This document shows positions 31,400-42,706 of a DNA stretch of 64,000 nucleotides, in pieces. Both the position numbers and the translations under genes were made by a program. Source of the DNA: Alentia gelatinosa (taxonomy: Eukaryota > Annelida > Polychaeta > Phyllodocida > Polynoidae). Location of the stretch: NCBI GenBank assembly GCA_950022655.1, contig OX465583.1, positions 67,321,652-67,385,651 of the forward strand, written 5' to 3'. The first letter of the stretch is position 1, and each line of letters starts with the position of its first letter. The notes under the pieces are model-generated. The model did not search any database. It had not been told where the DNA came from and worked only from the letters and a program-made list of their open reading frames with translations.

Positions 31400-32060
31400 T
31401 GCCTGATTCCCACTAGGCAATTTTGGGGAATGTGCGGGGCTTCAGTCGGCGACTATGAGCACACATTTCTAGGACTCTCCCATGTCCCTAAAGCCAAGTT
31501 CCCACTAAGCGATTTTGGGGCATCCCGAGTCGCCTAGTGGGAATGCAAAATGGCAAAATCGTCAGCAACTATTGTCCTACCCCCCCGTTGGTCAGGCTTG
31601 AGTCGGCGACTGGATTCTCTCTAAAAAGGGCACCAGTCTCTTGCGATTCAATTTCAAACATTTTTGAAATATATCAAGGCATAGTCGGCCACTATGCCCT
31701 CCCACCCGCTGTGAGACTGGCGTTATGCCCGGCAGTAGTCTCAGGGGCAGGAATCGCCAAGTGGGAATGGGCATTAAGTGAGAACACAAAAATGCTAGAT
31801 CGTCGGCGACTCTCGCCCCACCCCCATGGTGCATGCATGAGCCGCCGACTCGAGTCCATCCCAAAAAGGCATTGGTCTCTTGCGATTCAATTTTAACAAG
31901 TTTGATTTTTTCAGACAGCGAATTGCCGACTATGCCCTCCCACCTGCTGTGCAACTGGTGTTGCCAAGTAACTGTGCCTGGCACCAGTCTCTGGGGCAGG
32001 AATCTCCTAGTGGCAACGCCTTAAGACCCATTCCTACTTGGCGATTCCTGCCCCTGAGAC
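31400..32060. mobile_element. Cluster of E-family MITE copies
   Basis: Repeated ends of the form cattcccactag-gcgatt (31405, 31496, 32028) and inverted cctagtgggaatg (31535, 31760, 32008), with shared interior text ctatgccctcccacccgctg and the gcgattcaatttcaaac segment. At least two, probably three, E elements lie head to tail or nested here. The overlapping 92-130 codon frames on both strands arise inside them and are not genes. Confidence 0.75.
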
Positions 32061-32114
32061 TACTGCCGGGCATAATCGCCGGAAGCGGCAGTCGCACACC
32101 TGGTGGGAGGTGTT

Positions 32115-32530
32115 TCTTTTCAGGGCGTGCTCGCATGCGCTATATACGTTGCCTATAAAAGGTTAGAGTGGTCATATACACTTTCAGCATGCTAAGAAAA
32201 ATCTATCCCTTCACTATCTGTGTGCTATTCACTGTGCTATTGGATAGGGAGCAGGGTGCCAGTGTCTGAGGGTCTGAGAGGCATGCCCAGCTGACCATGA
32301 CCAGTCACTCAAAACCGAAATACCTCATTGACCTACTGGTGTTTGATATGTTTGGATCCTATAGATAGACTCAGGTAGTTACAATGGCAAGTTTACTGGG
32401 TGCAAGTGGTTACATAAAACGATCCATGGACTGAATGTCACCCAAACCTTTTAATCGTTATTCATTTAAATTTGCACGCCCATTCATCAATGATGAACAT
32501 TCTATTTGCTCCTAGTTCTAGGCAACACAG
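32115..32530 (-). mobile_element. M1: dispersed repeat, inverted copy
   Basis: gcgctatatacgttgcctat, ctatcccttcactatctgtg, cccagctgaccatgaccagt, gcacgcccattcatcaatga and the final gaacattctatttgctcct recur in reverse at 35370-35742 and partly at 40811-41062, 43553-43655, 13880-13970 and 54135-54225. About 400 bp long. Terminal structure and class not determined. Confidence 0.75.
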
Positions 32531-32539
32531 CGATAGACT

Positions 32540-33095
32540 ATTCAGTGTTATGAGTGAACTGATATAATATATTATGGACAGAATGAGAAAGTAACGATTG
32601 AGTCACATGACAAAAAAAAAGAACTTTAAGAAGATAACTCTCATATAGAACACCTTGTTTTTCTACTAGTAATCTCTGAGGTTACTGATTCTTGCCTCTG
32701 TCTCTGAACTAGTTATTCTATCAATGACTTAAGAGAATTTGGTTTTGGCAACTGGAGGCAAGCTGTATTTATTATGTAATCTGTTTCTAGCGGTGTTCTT
32801 GCTGGTGCCCATTTCTGTTATTATTGGCGTGCCTTTCTAATAGGATCGGGAGTGCCGGCTGTAACAGGTCAAACACAAAGAATTCATGAGACTGAAGGCT
32901 TACCATGTATATTCTTTATCTAGAGTAATAACTACATGGGAAAGCTGAGCCTCTAATAAGCCACTTTCTAAGCCTGACTCTTAACAATACCTTCCTTCCG
33001 GGCTGTTGCCCATAGAAGTAAACAGAGTAGAGTGAAGTGTACACTCTGTGGTCCAGATTGGATCATGGAATTAAGACCCCGACTGAGCTGAATGT
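32540..33095. other. No recognisable feature
   Basis: Unassigned AT-rich sequence. Confidence 0.35.
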
Positions 33096-33099
33096 TACT

Positions 33100-33421
33100 A
33101 TATAGAACGTCCTGACCCAGCCGTACAAGCTACAAAATGAGATGATAATTTATGGTACGTAAACGCCTTGTTCCGTACAAACCATGAATTGTCATCGAGT
33201 TTTGTAGCATCTACAACCATGGTAAGTCGTTCTATATTTACTATATACCCGAAATTAAAAAAAAAAAAAATTCATTTGGTTTAACAACCAATATTTTAAT
33301 AAATGTGTATGGGAAGGTAGTCCGTATTTTCCTGTACAGACCAGTTGTCCGTACAGTATTTTTTACGCTATATGGCGAAACGGTGCATATTTACAGTATA
33401 TATGGCATGGGTATATAGTAA
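33100..33421 (+). mobile_element. Two-hairpin element, GTATATAGTAAA subfamily
   Basis: HP1 (about 33105-33230): gtacaagctacaaaa with ttttgtagcatctac, and ttatggt with accatgaa; the apex aacgccttgtt is damaged compared with 53055-53403. HP2 opens tatatttactatataccc and closes gggtatatagtaaa, with gtacagaccagttgtccgta inside. It ends exactly where O2 begins; the O2 TSD TAA lies within the closing agtaaa. Confidence 0.82.
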
Positions 33422-33831
33422 AGCCCAATACACATCTACAGATCTAGGAACATTGATGTACCTTTGTCGGTGACAAAGAAACAGTATTTTGTCTCAGGCG
33501 AGACGTCATAAACAGAGTCGGTCCTAGTCGGTAGATGTAGGACAGCTATGCAAGGGTCAGCCAAAGATTAGTGAACCCCCTCCTTGAGATGATCTTTTGT
33601 CGCTGACATTTTGTAGTTTGATGTTCTTAAATTGCTCGCCAAAAGTTTATCAACATGTTGATAAATCCAGTCGCCAACAACGAAACGTTGGTAAATGGCC
33701 TTTGATTGGGCGGCCAACATGGGCCACACAGTTACGTAATTCGCCTGTGACAAGTTCACTGACTCCTATACAATTTGGGAACTAATCATTCAACCCTGAA
33801 TCGGTAGATGTATATTGGGCTTAAAGATGGC
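33422..33831 (+). mobile_element. O2: PIF/Harbinger-like MITE, 410 bp
   Basis: agcccaatacacatctacag and the inverted gtagatgtatattgggct are the ends, and TAA flanks both sides (33419-33421 and 33832-33834). It contains the central palindrome atcaacatgttgat near 33650. Copy O1 is at 21976-22339. It inserted into the 3' end of a two-hairpin element. Confidence 0.9.
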
Positions 33832-34455
33832 CTTAAGGATTAGTCCCCCCCCCCCCCCCCCCACATCACTCGTCCTGCGGCCTCTAATACACCATGGGGG
33901 GTCTTTGTGAGGGGTAGGATACCTGCAAGCAGTCGCACTTTCTCATTACTGAGGTTTGAATGAAAGTCGAGTAGAGGCACCAGTTGAACCCATTCAATTC
34001 AACCATACCACAGTGGGGAAACCTCGGCTCAAACCTATAATCAGTGTCAACAGGTTTTCACGAATGGAGCAATATCGGTACTTCCAAATTAACATTTCCG
34101 ATGCCAAGAATGCAGGCAAATGCAATCGAATCTTATATATTTGAAGGTTGATAATGACAGAATTATGCAAAACGTACAAGGGAATATCACGTGTATCTAT
34201 GTAAATTGAGGGTCCTTTTGAGATCACAGTTGTACAGTTTCCTCCCCCACATTCTTTACTAAATCTTTTATAAGAATATTTGCCACCTCCAACCAGCAAT
34301 ATGTTTAAAGTAGAACTTTTTTAGAGTTCTCAAAGCATCCTTATTCTAACATATTTTTCTAGATTCCTGACACCAGTCATATAACAGTTTGTAATCTATG
34401 AACACTGTCGGCCACCCACACGATAAATTATCAAACGTAAATGGACTATACCTTT
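33832..34455. other. Unassigned stretch with a C18 run
   Basis: A run of 18 C lies at 33845-33862, just beyond O2. No gene or repeat is recognised up to 34455. Confidence 0.4.
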
Positions 34456-34459
34456 TCTG

Positions 34460-34842
34460 TCCTCGTCTATCCTACTCTTAATAAAAAGACGTCATTGATT
34501 TAACATAGGCAAATTTTATGTGCCGTGCCATGACATAAAGTAAAGTTTATGTACCTAGAGAAATAAAAGAAATTGACTAATTAGCAATCAGGAATTTTTC
34601 ACCTGTGTAAATAGAGATTCTGACAGCTGTCAAACATGGACGGAATGGAGTCAGACTTTCCTAATATCATAAAGTAGCATAAATACGAAACCAAACTCGA
34701 GTCAGACTCGTCAGTGTCTATGCCACTCTGGTCAGCTTTGTTCCTCACCACGCTCAGCTAACGCTTTGCGTAGTAATACACAACCTTCCCGTCATGGCAT
34801 AAACACTGACAAGTCTAACTCTCGTTTGGTTTCTACTAAGTC
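34460..34842 (-). mobile_element. Two-hairpin element, most complete inverted copy of the 15 kb type
   Basis: HP2 first: ctatcctactcttaat, then tcattgatttaacatagg and the closing part near 34685. HP1 (34688-34842): aaaccaaactcgagtcagac with gtctaactctcgtttggttt, and gtgtctatgcc with ggcataaacac; the apex cgctcagctaacgctttgcg is at 34751-34770. Sister of 15431-15720. Confidence 0.85.
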
Positions 34843-34864
34843 TTTCCCCAAGATAAATCGAATA

Positions 34865-35026
34865 AGGGCCATCCATAAAGTACATATGCACTGAAGGGGG
34901 TGGGTGGGGGGTAAGAAATTTCAGAAATTTTGCGTATGCTCCCTCTTTGTTCTATTGCGTACAAGATTGGGAGAGGGGGTGGGGGGTCCAAAATTTCAGA
35001 AATTCTGCATACGTACTTGATGGCCC
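34865..35026 (+). mobile_element. V: foldback MITE, about 160 bp
   Basis: gggccatccataaagtacat then atgca is mirrored by tgcatacgtacttgatggccc. Inside, gggtaagaaatttcagaaat recurs as ggtccaaaatttcagaaatt on the same strand. Only one copy in the window. Short foldback elements of this look are common in invertebrate genomes. Confidence 0.7.
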
Positions 35027-35369
35027 CATGATTAAATTGAACCGGAACCGTCATATGATCTCTGCTTGGACCACCTACTCTCGCTGTCACATGCTAACTC
35101 TGCACCCTCAAGGATGGAAATTGTTCATAGATAATGGTGAAATGTATTGTGATTGGGCCCACAGGCTTGCCAATTTACAGCTCAGACGGAGGTGCTCCTA
35201 GCTGCACCTTGAGGTAGTCGTTAATTATGGCTCTCAGCGTTGTGAGACCTTAATGAGGTGGTATGGACCGGAAGTACTCTGCTCCTTACCGGCGGTATGC
35301 CCTCCCGCAAGGCAGTGTGGGTTTACAAGCTGACTGGACGCTCAATTATCTGGCAGAAATAATTTTAGA

Positions 35370-35742
35370 CTAGGAGCAAATGGTAGGTTCATCATTGGTG
35401 AATGAGTGTGCAATCATAAATAAATAACAATTAAAAGCTTAGGGTTACATTCAGTCTATGGATAGTTTTCTGTAACCCACTTGTGCCCAGTCAACTTGCC
35501 ATTTCTGCAACTGCCTGAGTCTAGGATCCAAATATATCAAGCACCAGTGGGTCAATGAGGTATTTTGGTCTTGAGTGATTGGTCATGGTCAGCTGAGCAT
35601 GCTTCTAAGACCGTGACACTGGCACCCTGACCCTTTCCCACTATCACAGTGAATAGCACACAGATACTGAAGGGATAGTCATTATGCAGTGCGCTGGAAG
35701 CCTATATGTGACCACTCTAACCTCTAGGCAATGTATGTATTG
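35370..35742 (+). mobile_element. M2: dispersed repeat
   Basis: Plus-oriented counterpart of M1: aggagcaaatggtaggttca, gttacattcagtctatgg, gagtctaggatcc, gagtgattggtcatggtcag, ctatcacagtgaatagcaca, and the end tctaacctctaggcaatgta. Followed within a few bases by the two-hairpin element at 35745. Confidence 0.78.
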
Positions 35743-35744
35743 AT

Positions 35745-36143
35745 AATGATCAATGGTTTTGTGGACAGGCGACCGTAAACCATGAGGGATTGATGCATAG
35801 TAATACACGAGCGTTAGCGAGTGTGTTAGGATATCAACCTCGAGTGGTTTACAGAGCGGCCTGTCCACATAACCATCGTTTGTTGCATTCATTATCCATC
35901 TCTTCGAATAAATTAAACTCACTAATTGCCATATTAGAGGGTATAACAAAGGGGACCATTTCTTTGCTCTACAACATAAAGAGGCTATTTTTCCCGTATA
36001 CCATGGATTTGAGGCCGTGAATCACAGATATTAATCCGTATACCACAGTTATGGTATCTGACAGGTTTTATACAATGGGTGCTGGTTTAACGAGTCTCCA
36101 TACATTTTTAATGAGAACTTTGTATACGACGGGTAATAAAAAG
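35745..36143 (+). mobile_element. Two-hairpin element, TATACCA subfamily, best copy
   Basis: HP1 (35747-35880): gatcaatggttttgtggaca pairs with tgtccacataaccatcg, and accgtaaacca with tggtttacag. The apex cgagcgttagcgagt is at 35808-35822, between taataca and tgtgtta. A tail ttatccatctcttcg follows, then HP2 with cccgtataccatggatttga and the close tacgacgggtaataa. Copies at 7764-8042 and (HP2 only, inverted) 40600-40795. Confidence 0.88.
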
Positions 36144-36419
36144 TCCGCGCAAGCGCGCCCTAAAACCCTGATGGCCATGTGGTGGACATGTCAGCGGAAT
36201 TTCTCAGATGATAATTGAGTTCTTGGGGCGCGTACGAGTAGTAATTAGATAAGCTAATCAGGTGAACCCTAATGTACATGTTGGCGTATTTATTGTATAC
36301 ATGATCCGAGAAGGTTGCTGAACCAGGCAACGCCATGTGACGTTTGAATAACCAAAGGTTATGTAAACATAGAAACCACGAGTGGGTGGTTATATTTGTA
36401 GATCTCGGAGTAGATATTG

Positions 36420-36960
36420 AGTCATGACATATTTACCTGTGGGATCTGTCTGTGTATCTATGGCATCCCTGTGTATCTATATTGAGAGTTACATACATTT
36501 ATATAGATGGTATATATCATGTAAGATGTATATCATTGAAATGTCTCAGCTATTAAGACTGGGAACTTCACGATTGGAATATATGTATCATGATGGTAAT
36601 ATTCAATTCTTTTGAATGGACTCTTTGATAGAGTTAATACTGGGGACACACTTCCCCCTCTTACACCTCATATCACGTGCATATTATTAAAATGTCTCAG
36701 ATATTGAGACTGGGAACTTTACGCTTGAAATCTATGCATCATGATCATAATAATGATATCTTTTGAATGGACTCTTTGATAGATAATAATATGGACACAC
36801 CTCCCTTTCTTAACCCCTCACATCACTTGTATATCATTAAAATGTCTCAGATATTAAGACTGTCAAGTATACGACTGAAATCTATGATAATAATATATTG
36901 AATGAACTCTTTAGTAGAGTTCATAATGTGGGACATACCTCCCCTTTGCCCCCAAGTCAA
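36420..36960 (+). repeat. Tandem repeat of about 150-bp units, roughly 3 copies
   Basis: Units begin near 36530, 36688 and 36838: ttaaaatgtctcagatattg, agactgggaact, cgcttgaaatctatgcatca, gaatggactctttgatagat, gggacacac-cctccctttctt. The last unit degrades at about 36960. The units have diverged, so the array is old. Confidence 0.75.
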
Positions 36961-37608
36961 TTCTCAGCGAATGCAAGAAAGGAAAGCATTCAAAAAGGAC
37001 ACCACAACAAGACGATATATTGCCTAAGGCGTGCAATAAGTTCCTGGAGTTCTCTCCGCACCGTTCTACATAACACACAGCTGTGAATGTGGGTGACCTT
37101 GTTACCTGGCTCTGACTGAACAGTCTATCAGTCCCCCTTATCAGCATACCTCAGCTTCATCCCGTGTATCAGCTGTATGAATGGCGAGTGTAGGTCAAGC
37201 CCCAACGTATCCCCATTTAACAGGACCCATTCACAGGATCAAATCCTTACCTTAGACACCAGACGAAGGAAGAAGAAGAAGTACAGGGTGTGTGTAATCC
37301 AAATAGTAGGCCTGTAAAGCTGGGCTCTCTCTCTGTGGAGCAGGGCTGGGCTAGCATGGAGGTGGGGGGTGTCCCTGAGAGTGGGCCTCCTTCAGTCAAG
37401 GTGTGCTCTGTGTGTGTGTGTGTCTATGTGAGTGGGAGGGGTGGGGGGCGTGTTTGTACATACATGGGTATTATAGGAAGGAGGGGAGGGGAGGGGGGAG
37501 CATGGGGGAGTCAAGGTGCACTAGATCCTGTGTATTACATGCCGACCCGGTACCCTAGACGGAACATGTTGCTATTCACAAAGCGGAACCGGCTGGTTTA
37601 GTAGTTCA
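36961..37608. other. Unassigned; GT-rich and G-rich patches
   Basis: A (GT)n patch lies at 37408-37424 and a GGGAGGGG patch at 37470-37500. A 103-codon frame at 37290 spans these low-complexity patches and is not convincing. Confidence 0.35.
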
Positions 37609-37618
37609 CCCCCGACCC

Positions 37619-38125
37619 TAGACTTGCTCAAGGTTTTTATTATGGACATTCATGATTAAACAAAATTACGATAAAGTATGTTGTGGTGTGACTGGTCCAG
37701 GAATAAGAGACTTGTCCATTAAGAACGAAAACTCCTGTAGATTGCAACCCCAACCGCTCCCTGTAACCCTACACCTCCTTCTATACCTCCCCCTCTCCGT
37801 CCACCAGTTCCCTGGGTGCTATGTTATCGGAGCAATAAATCCCGCCTATGGACGACCTTTGGACTGTGTTAACAATTAAAACCCCCATGAGGAGTAGGAC
37901 GAGGGGAAGAGGGACTGAATACAGAGGTAAACCCAGACGATCCCAGATATCAATTTCCAAGCAGATATCCTGACCAGTAACAAGGAACTCTGCATGTAGA
38001 GTGCTGAACAAGCCTAGCGTTAAACAGCGCCAGAAATCGGACACCATTAACGATTTTACCAGTCCCTGTATCGTGGAGAGGAGGGGTCGTGTAGGCGGAG
38101 GGAAACAGGGACTGGGGCCAGTCTA
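37619..38125 (+). mobile_element. F5: Mutator-like MITE with a perfect 9-bp TSD
   Basis: tagacttgctcaagg to actggggccagtcta, flanked on both sides by ccccgaccc (37610-37618 and 38126-38134). Compared with F2 it has an extra segment around 37850-37940 (ctgtgttaacaattaaaacc, gaggggaagagggactga). This is the second exact 9-bp TSD, supporting the Mutator-like assignment. Confidence 0.92.
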
Positions 38126-38484
38126 CCCCGACCCCTCCCCCGACCCAGTATCTCATGTGTTATTGTGACCCAGTGTGGAAGCCGTGTCCTGTATTGGAAA
38201 AGTGCGTGCAACGGCCGGTTATGGTGGAATTCTGTGCACACAAGAGACAGGTCCAACTCGGTAACTGTGCACCACTCCTTAGTGGAGCAATGTTGGATCC
38301 TGTATTAATAGGAAGGCAGCATGTGTAGGGCAAGATTGGCCACCAACCCCTGTCTGCACTGAGCTGCGACGGTGGATCCGAACTCCAGCCCCAGCCAGCC
38401 CCTCCCTCGAAGCAAAGAGTGTATTTTGCACGAGGGATATTTAAAGCAGAACTACTACGTATGCTATATATTATATTATAGGTG
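38126..38484. other. No recognisable feature
   Basis: Unassigned sequence between F5 and B3. Confidence 0.35.
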
Positions 38485-38727
38485 CAAAGTGGGATTCACA
38501 CGATGGGATTCAGGTACCTCACAGGGTGTTTGTTTGAAACAAATCCTGATGAGATTCTGTACTCGAGCACAATTTCTTCGTCTAAATTGCAGGATTCCAT
38601 TTCCGTGAGACAATGGTTTTCCCCTGCAAATGTTAGAGACATTAACCTCTAAAAAGGAACATAATCTTATGAGATTTTGAACCCTGTGAGGTAAATGAAT
38701 CCCACAGTGTGAATTCCATTTTAGGAA
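38485..38727 (+). mobile_element. B3: B-family element, short version
   Basis: agtgggattcacacgatggg opens, one 46-bp-type unit follows (cctcacagggtgtttgtttg, aaacaaatcctgatgagat), then gaacataatcttatgagat, and gtgtgaattccatttta closes. It lacks the repeat expansion of B1 and may show the ancestral arrangement. Confidence 0.82.
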
Positions 38728-39395
38728 TTGATAATATTATTTACTTTCATTGTTATTCTATGCAAGTTGTGCACGATAGAAAATGAAAACGCGCAAAGTG
38801 GGTATGAGACTGTGTTTGCTGGAACATAAAAATGGTACAAGTGTCGTTCTACGTATACATTGTCATGACGTCAGATACCCGTTACCACGGTATGTCAAGG
38901 CCGCCGTCGATGGGATCTGACCAGAGCTAAGTGCAAGGCAAAGGTCTGCTCTGGTGGCCAGTGTAGTGCAGGGCTTGCCCGGGCAGGAGAGTAGGGGCTG
39001 TTTAAAGTGCTGGTTCCACTAACACTCAAGATACAGCAAGAACAAGGGCGTCAGAACACTTTGAAAGTGGGGGTGGGGGGCGAACTGAAAAATTGCTAAC
39101 TTTTTCTTTGGTATGAAGTCAGACTTGGACATTGGCCTGTGAAAAGTTTGGGACATTGGCCTGTGACAAGTCAGGTCTTAGCCATCATTGCACGCTAAAA
39201 GGTCAGATGTTGATATTTTTCCACGGTGAAAAGTCAGGGCTTAGCCATTAATGCAGACTAAAAAGTCGGACTTTGACATTTTTCCATGTCAGGGCAAGCC
39301 ACTGAAGACTAGTTACGAATTTGGTTGTCTTGCTAAATCTTGCTGGGTTCCGAGTAATCGCATGCATATTTGCCACAGTGTATCAGCCTTGTTAT
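38728..39395. other. Unassigned, with short internal direct repeats
   Basis: tgacattggcctgtgaaaag / tgacaagtcaggtcttagcc style repeats between 39125 and 39295 form a degenerate tandem patch of about 85 bp (ttagccat...gcacgctaaaaggtc / ttagccat...gcagactaaaaagtc). An N'-like end, aaagtgctggttccactaac, is at 39007-39026. Confidence 0.45.
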
Positions 39396-39640
39396 AGATC
39401 AATAGAAGATCAGTGTCATTTAGCAACAAGTCAAAACATTGCATTCTCCCATAGACACCAATAGTTAAGCACTTATATTTTCAGACGGCCCTCCCATAGA
39501 AGTTAGCATGGTGACATGCCATTTTTTGCATTTTCTATTTGCTGATATATGAACTTATATTATCCTGAGTTATTTGCAAAACTCAATAGAATTTAGAAAT
39601 CACCTAACTACCAGCATTTGTCTTTAAGGATGGAGAACAT
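39396..39640 (+). mobile_element. L1r: L-family repeat fragment
   Basis: agtgtcatttagcaacaag, cccatagacaccaatagtta, gaagttagcatggtgacat, atttgctgatatatgaactt and tagaaatcacctaactacca recur at 45785-45975, and in part at 45650-45725. Class unknown. The label L1r is local and does not refer to LINE-1. Confidence 0.75.
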
Positions 39641-39720
39641 TTACAGCAGTTGGGATACCCAAAGAGTTCCTCTGGGAGCCTCCTGCCTCTACGCACAATC
39701 CGTAAAGAAACCACTACAAA

Positions 39721-40148
39721 CACTGCACGAAAACCACCATTTTACATATGATTGCGCCCGGCGTATATAAGTATGACTTTTGGGCATATAAGGTCGTCCT
39801 ATTCCCCGTGTATATACGCCTCATGTGTAGGCGGATATTTATAAGCGTCCACTGAAGAGGACTTCACTGAGAGCGGGCGGGGGGGGGGGGGGGTGGGGGA
39901 GTGGGGCAGGGGGGAGGGCTTCCTACTGAGGACATCTGTACTTCTACCAACACAAAGGGACGGGAGGCAGAGGAGGGAGAGGATATTTCCTCTCATATAC
40001 GCCAGGTCTGAAATACAGCCAAGACGCTTCCGTATATAAGGCCTGGGCGTATATATATACATATATATGAAAACATGTCAATATTCAGCCACTACATGCA
40101 CTTCCGCGATGGCGTATTTATGAATAAAATAGTGGTTTTCGTGCAGTG
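39721..40148 (-). mobile_element. K2: CACTA/EnSpm-like MITE, 428 bp
   Basis: cactgcacgaaaaccaccat and the inverted ggttttcgtgcagtg form the ends, with a 3-bp TSD AAA at 39718-39720 and 40149-40151. Inverted relative to K1. The internal C-rich tract of K1 is here a G15 run (39879-39893) plus GGGAGGG. No transposase; mobilised in trans if at all. Confidence 0.88.
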
Positions 40149-40595
40149 AAATAGTCCTACACAGGTAACTTTTAATAGGTACCAGATGCATACAAGTCTG
40201 ATTTGGTATGATACATCCACAAATTATATGACTTAGGAATTTTCTAATTTTTAACCTATTTATATTATAGTCTTTGATCACCAGATGAATGAGTTAGGTA
40301 ATCATAGATTGTTCGCTCATATGTATGTAGGAATAGAGTGTTGTAGGACACGGCACAGATGGCCAGTGTAGAGGTGATCTCACCTGTGATCAGTGATAAA
40401 GATGCAGGTTGTTGTTATCTCTCTTATCTCACTCACCAGGTGAGCAAACAACACGGACTCGGTGCCACTCTCATAGACAGGTCAGTGGCCGGATTAGTGG
40501 ACTGGATACACAGATAGGACCGCTGTCCGGCCTGATATGAAGCACCTGTACCTTTATATGGGGTCCTCCATATGGGTTGTTGGGCGTGCTTGTAC
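40149..40595. other. No recognisable feature
   Basis: Unassigned sequence; ctcacctgtgatcagtgat and ctcaccaggtgagc are short local palindromes only. Confidence 0.35.
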
Positions 40596-40599
40596 GCGC

Positions 40600-40795
40600 T
40601 TTAATATCCAATGTATACAAAGCCCCGTTGAAAATGTATGGGGACTCACTAAACCACGACCCATTGTATAAAACCTGTCAGATACCATAACTGTGGTATA
40701 CAGATTCAAATCTGTGGTATACGGCCTCAAGACCATGGTAGACGCAAAAAAATAGTCCTTCTGCTATGGGGCAAAGAAATAGTCCCTATTGTTAT
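40600..40795 (-). mobile_element. Two-hairpin element, TATACCA-type HP2 only (inverted)
   Basis: Reverse match to 35950-36140: acccattgtataaaacctgt then cagataccataactgtgg, and tctgtggtatacggcctc, with ccatggtagacgcaaaaaaa near the end. HP1 is absent. Confidence 0.75.
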
Positions 40796-40810
40796 ACCAT
40801 GAATTGCACC

Positions 40811-41062
40811 AAGTCAACTTGCCATTTTTGCAATTGCCTCAGTCTAGGATCCAAACATTTCAAGCACCAGTGACTCAATGAGATATTTCGGTCTTGAGTG
40901 ATTGGTTATGGTCAGCTGAGCAGACCTCTAAGACCCTGAGACACTGGCACCCTGCTCCTTATCCAACACCACAGTGAATAGCACGCAGATAGTGAATGGA
41001 TATTTTTTTTGCAACAAGCTGGAAGTCTATGTGACCACTCTAGCCTTTAGTCACTGTACATA
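40811..41062 (+). mobile_element. M3: M-family fragment
   Basis: caagtcaacttgccattttt, tgagtgattggttatggtca, accacagtgaatagcacgca and tgtgaccactctagcc match M2 with substitutions. Confidence 0.78.
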
Positions 41063-41820
41063 GTTCGTGCAGGTCTTACAAGAGACAATTCTCATACCAG
41101 CCTCTGGTATGAATGACGGAACCTTCTTTTTTTTTTATTATTATTATTCACAGTGCCTCTCGATGTAGGCCGAGTTTTTCCGGCGCCCGTAATTCGATAG
41201 TACATTGTAACAATACAGCGATCCACGTGATATCATGTCAACAAGGTAGTAGAGGTAATATGTAATAAGACAGAAACAACGAAATAAAGGGGGGGGGGGG
41301 GGAGGAGATAAATAAGTAGTAGTCAATGTTTTTCAATCATCAATTACTTTTTGGTCCCAACATACTTCCAATACTGAAGTAGGTCATATGTACTTAGTTA
41401 TATCGGGGGGTGGGGGAATGGTCACGACATTGAAGACTATAACCCCCACAAATATCCTGCTCCAATATTCAAAACGTGTGTCATGAAAATGTACCGTTAA
41501 AAGGTCTGCAGGATTTGGTCAATGCGTTTTAGAACTGTGTCAATGGGATGGTAATGGTTTAGGTATACATGTTGCATTGATGCGAAGGAAATCTTTATCA
41601 TAAATAGATGAACACGGTATCTTTATAGATTTTACAAAAGGGGGATGCTGCATAAATGAATATATCGACTATATTGTCCAATAATTATCATTGAGATATT
41701 CTTATTGATATTTCTCAATGGCAAAGATCAATAAATAGATTAACAGGATATGCAAATACGCGAGCACAGAACAATGTGGGATGTGCCACAACTCAACAAC
41801 ATAAAAAAAAGATACTGATA
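41063..41820. other. Unassigned, with a G13 run
   Basis: AT-rich; a run of 13 G lies at 41290-41302. No repeat partners or exons recognised. Confidence 0.35.
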
Positions 41821-41824
41821 TTAT

Positions 41825-42127
41825 TATCGTAAAACTGGATGAGTTTTAATCTTGGACACTGTGTGCCACGACTGGAGTTTGGCATAGTGACTTCATGAGG
41901 CGAAGCCAAGTGAAGTCCGGAGCCAAAACTCAAGGAGTGGCATGCGGTGGCCAAGATTAAAACGAATCAGGTTTTGATTTTATCCTACCCCATCTCCTCG
42001 ATGTTGGAATATTATTTGATAACAATTCTGTATGCCACTAGTGGCATATAAAACTCTGTATGCCAGTCAACGTGGCATACAGAAACTCAATGTTAAGCCT
42101 ATGGGATTTTATATTACGGATAGGATA
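41825..42127 (+). mobile_element. Two-hairpin element, TATCCTA subfamily (copy 2)
   Basis: Same layout as 5643-5946: HP1 arms aaactggatgagttttaatc and the inverted copy ending ccaagattaaaacgaatcag, apex gaggcgaagccaag (41897-41910). HP2 runs from ttttatcctaccccatctcc to attacggataggataa, with gttaagcctatggga. The gag-to-aag apex change and the decayed GGATAGGATAA show independent ageing. Confidence 0.92.
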
Positions 42128-42390
42128 AATGCCAATTACTCAATGACAGAAATCAATGAATACGAATAGAATATTTCGAAAATATTGATCACATAATCCT
42201 TATAATGTTCTTAGTAATCAATGAGAGGCATCAATAGATACTAACATGGTGTGACTTAATTGAATGACAGAGGTCAATAGGTCAATACTAACAAACTGTG
42301 CCGTTGCCTTCTTTAACTCCCACGCCTTGTAGAGGGTGGCGACGTCTGGTGAGAGACAATGATACTTGCCCACAGGAAGGCGTTGCTCGC

Positions 42391-42419
42391 AGTAAGTAAG
42401 TAAGTAAGTAAGTAAGTAA
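42391..42419. repeat. (GTAA)n microsatellite
   Basis: Seven AGTA/GTAA units, adjacent to the left end of I2. Confidence 0.9.
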
Positions 42420-42565
42420 AGGCCCGTTTCCATTCGCTGACAAACACGGTGTCGATTTTTTGTGTTTTCCTAATGGCACATTTCCATTGGTCATCACCGA
42501 TATACAGTCAGGAACCACCGACGGACCTTTAGCACTGCTAACTCAAAATGAAAAATAGGCTTTTA
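42419..42565 (+). mobile_element. I2: small PIF/Harbinger-like MITE
   Basis: aggcccgtttccattcgctg to aaaataggctttta, with an internal cacatttccattggtcatca, gatatacagtcaggaaccac and cgacggacctttagcac, as in I3. The right end is weathered. Confidence 0.65.
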
Positions 42566-42589
42566 AGAGATCACAGAAAATCTACACCA

Positions 42590-42706
42590 TGTTTGTCCGC
42601 TGTCCCTGAATAACACCCTGTGAAGTACATGAATCTCAGCAGGATTCGTCTCAGACTAACACTCTGTGAGGTACATGAATCCCACTGTGTGAATTCCACT
42701 TAGCTC
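42590..42706 (-). mobile_element. B4: B-family end fragment
   Basis: Two 46-bp-type units (taacaccctgtgaagtacat, gactaacactctgtgaggta) and the terminal tgtgaattccactta. The opposite end is missing. Confidence 0.72.

Noticed and set aside
32130..32140. An NRF-1 promoter site (cgcatgcgc)
   Set aside because: It lies at the end of the M1 repeat and lacks the CpG-rich context and companion motifs seen at 24.5 kb.
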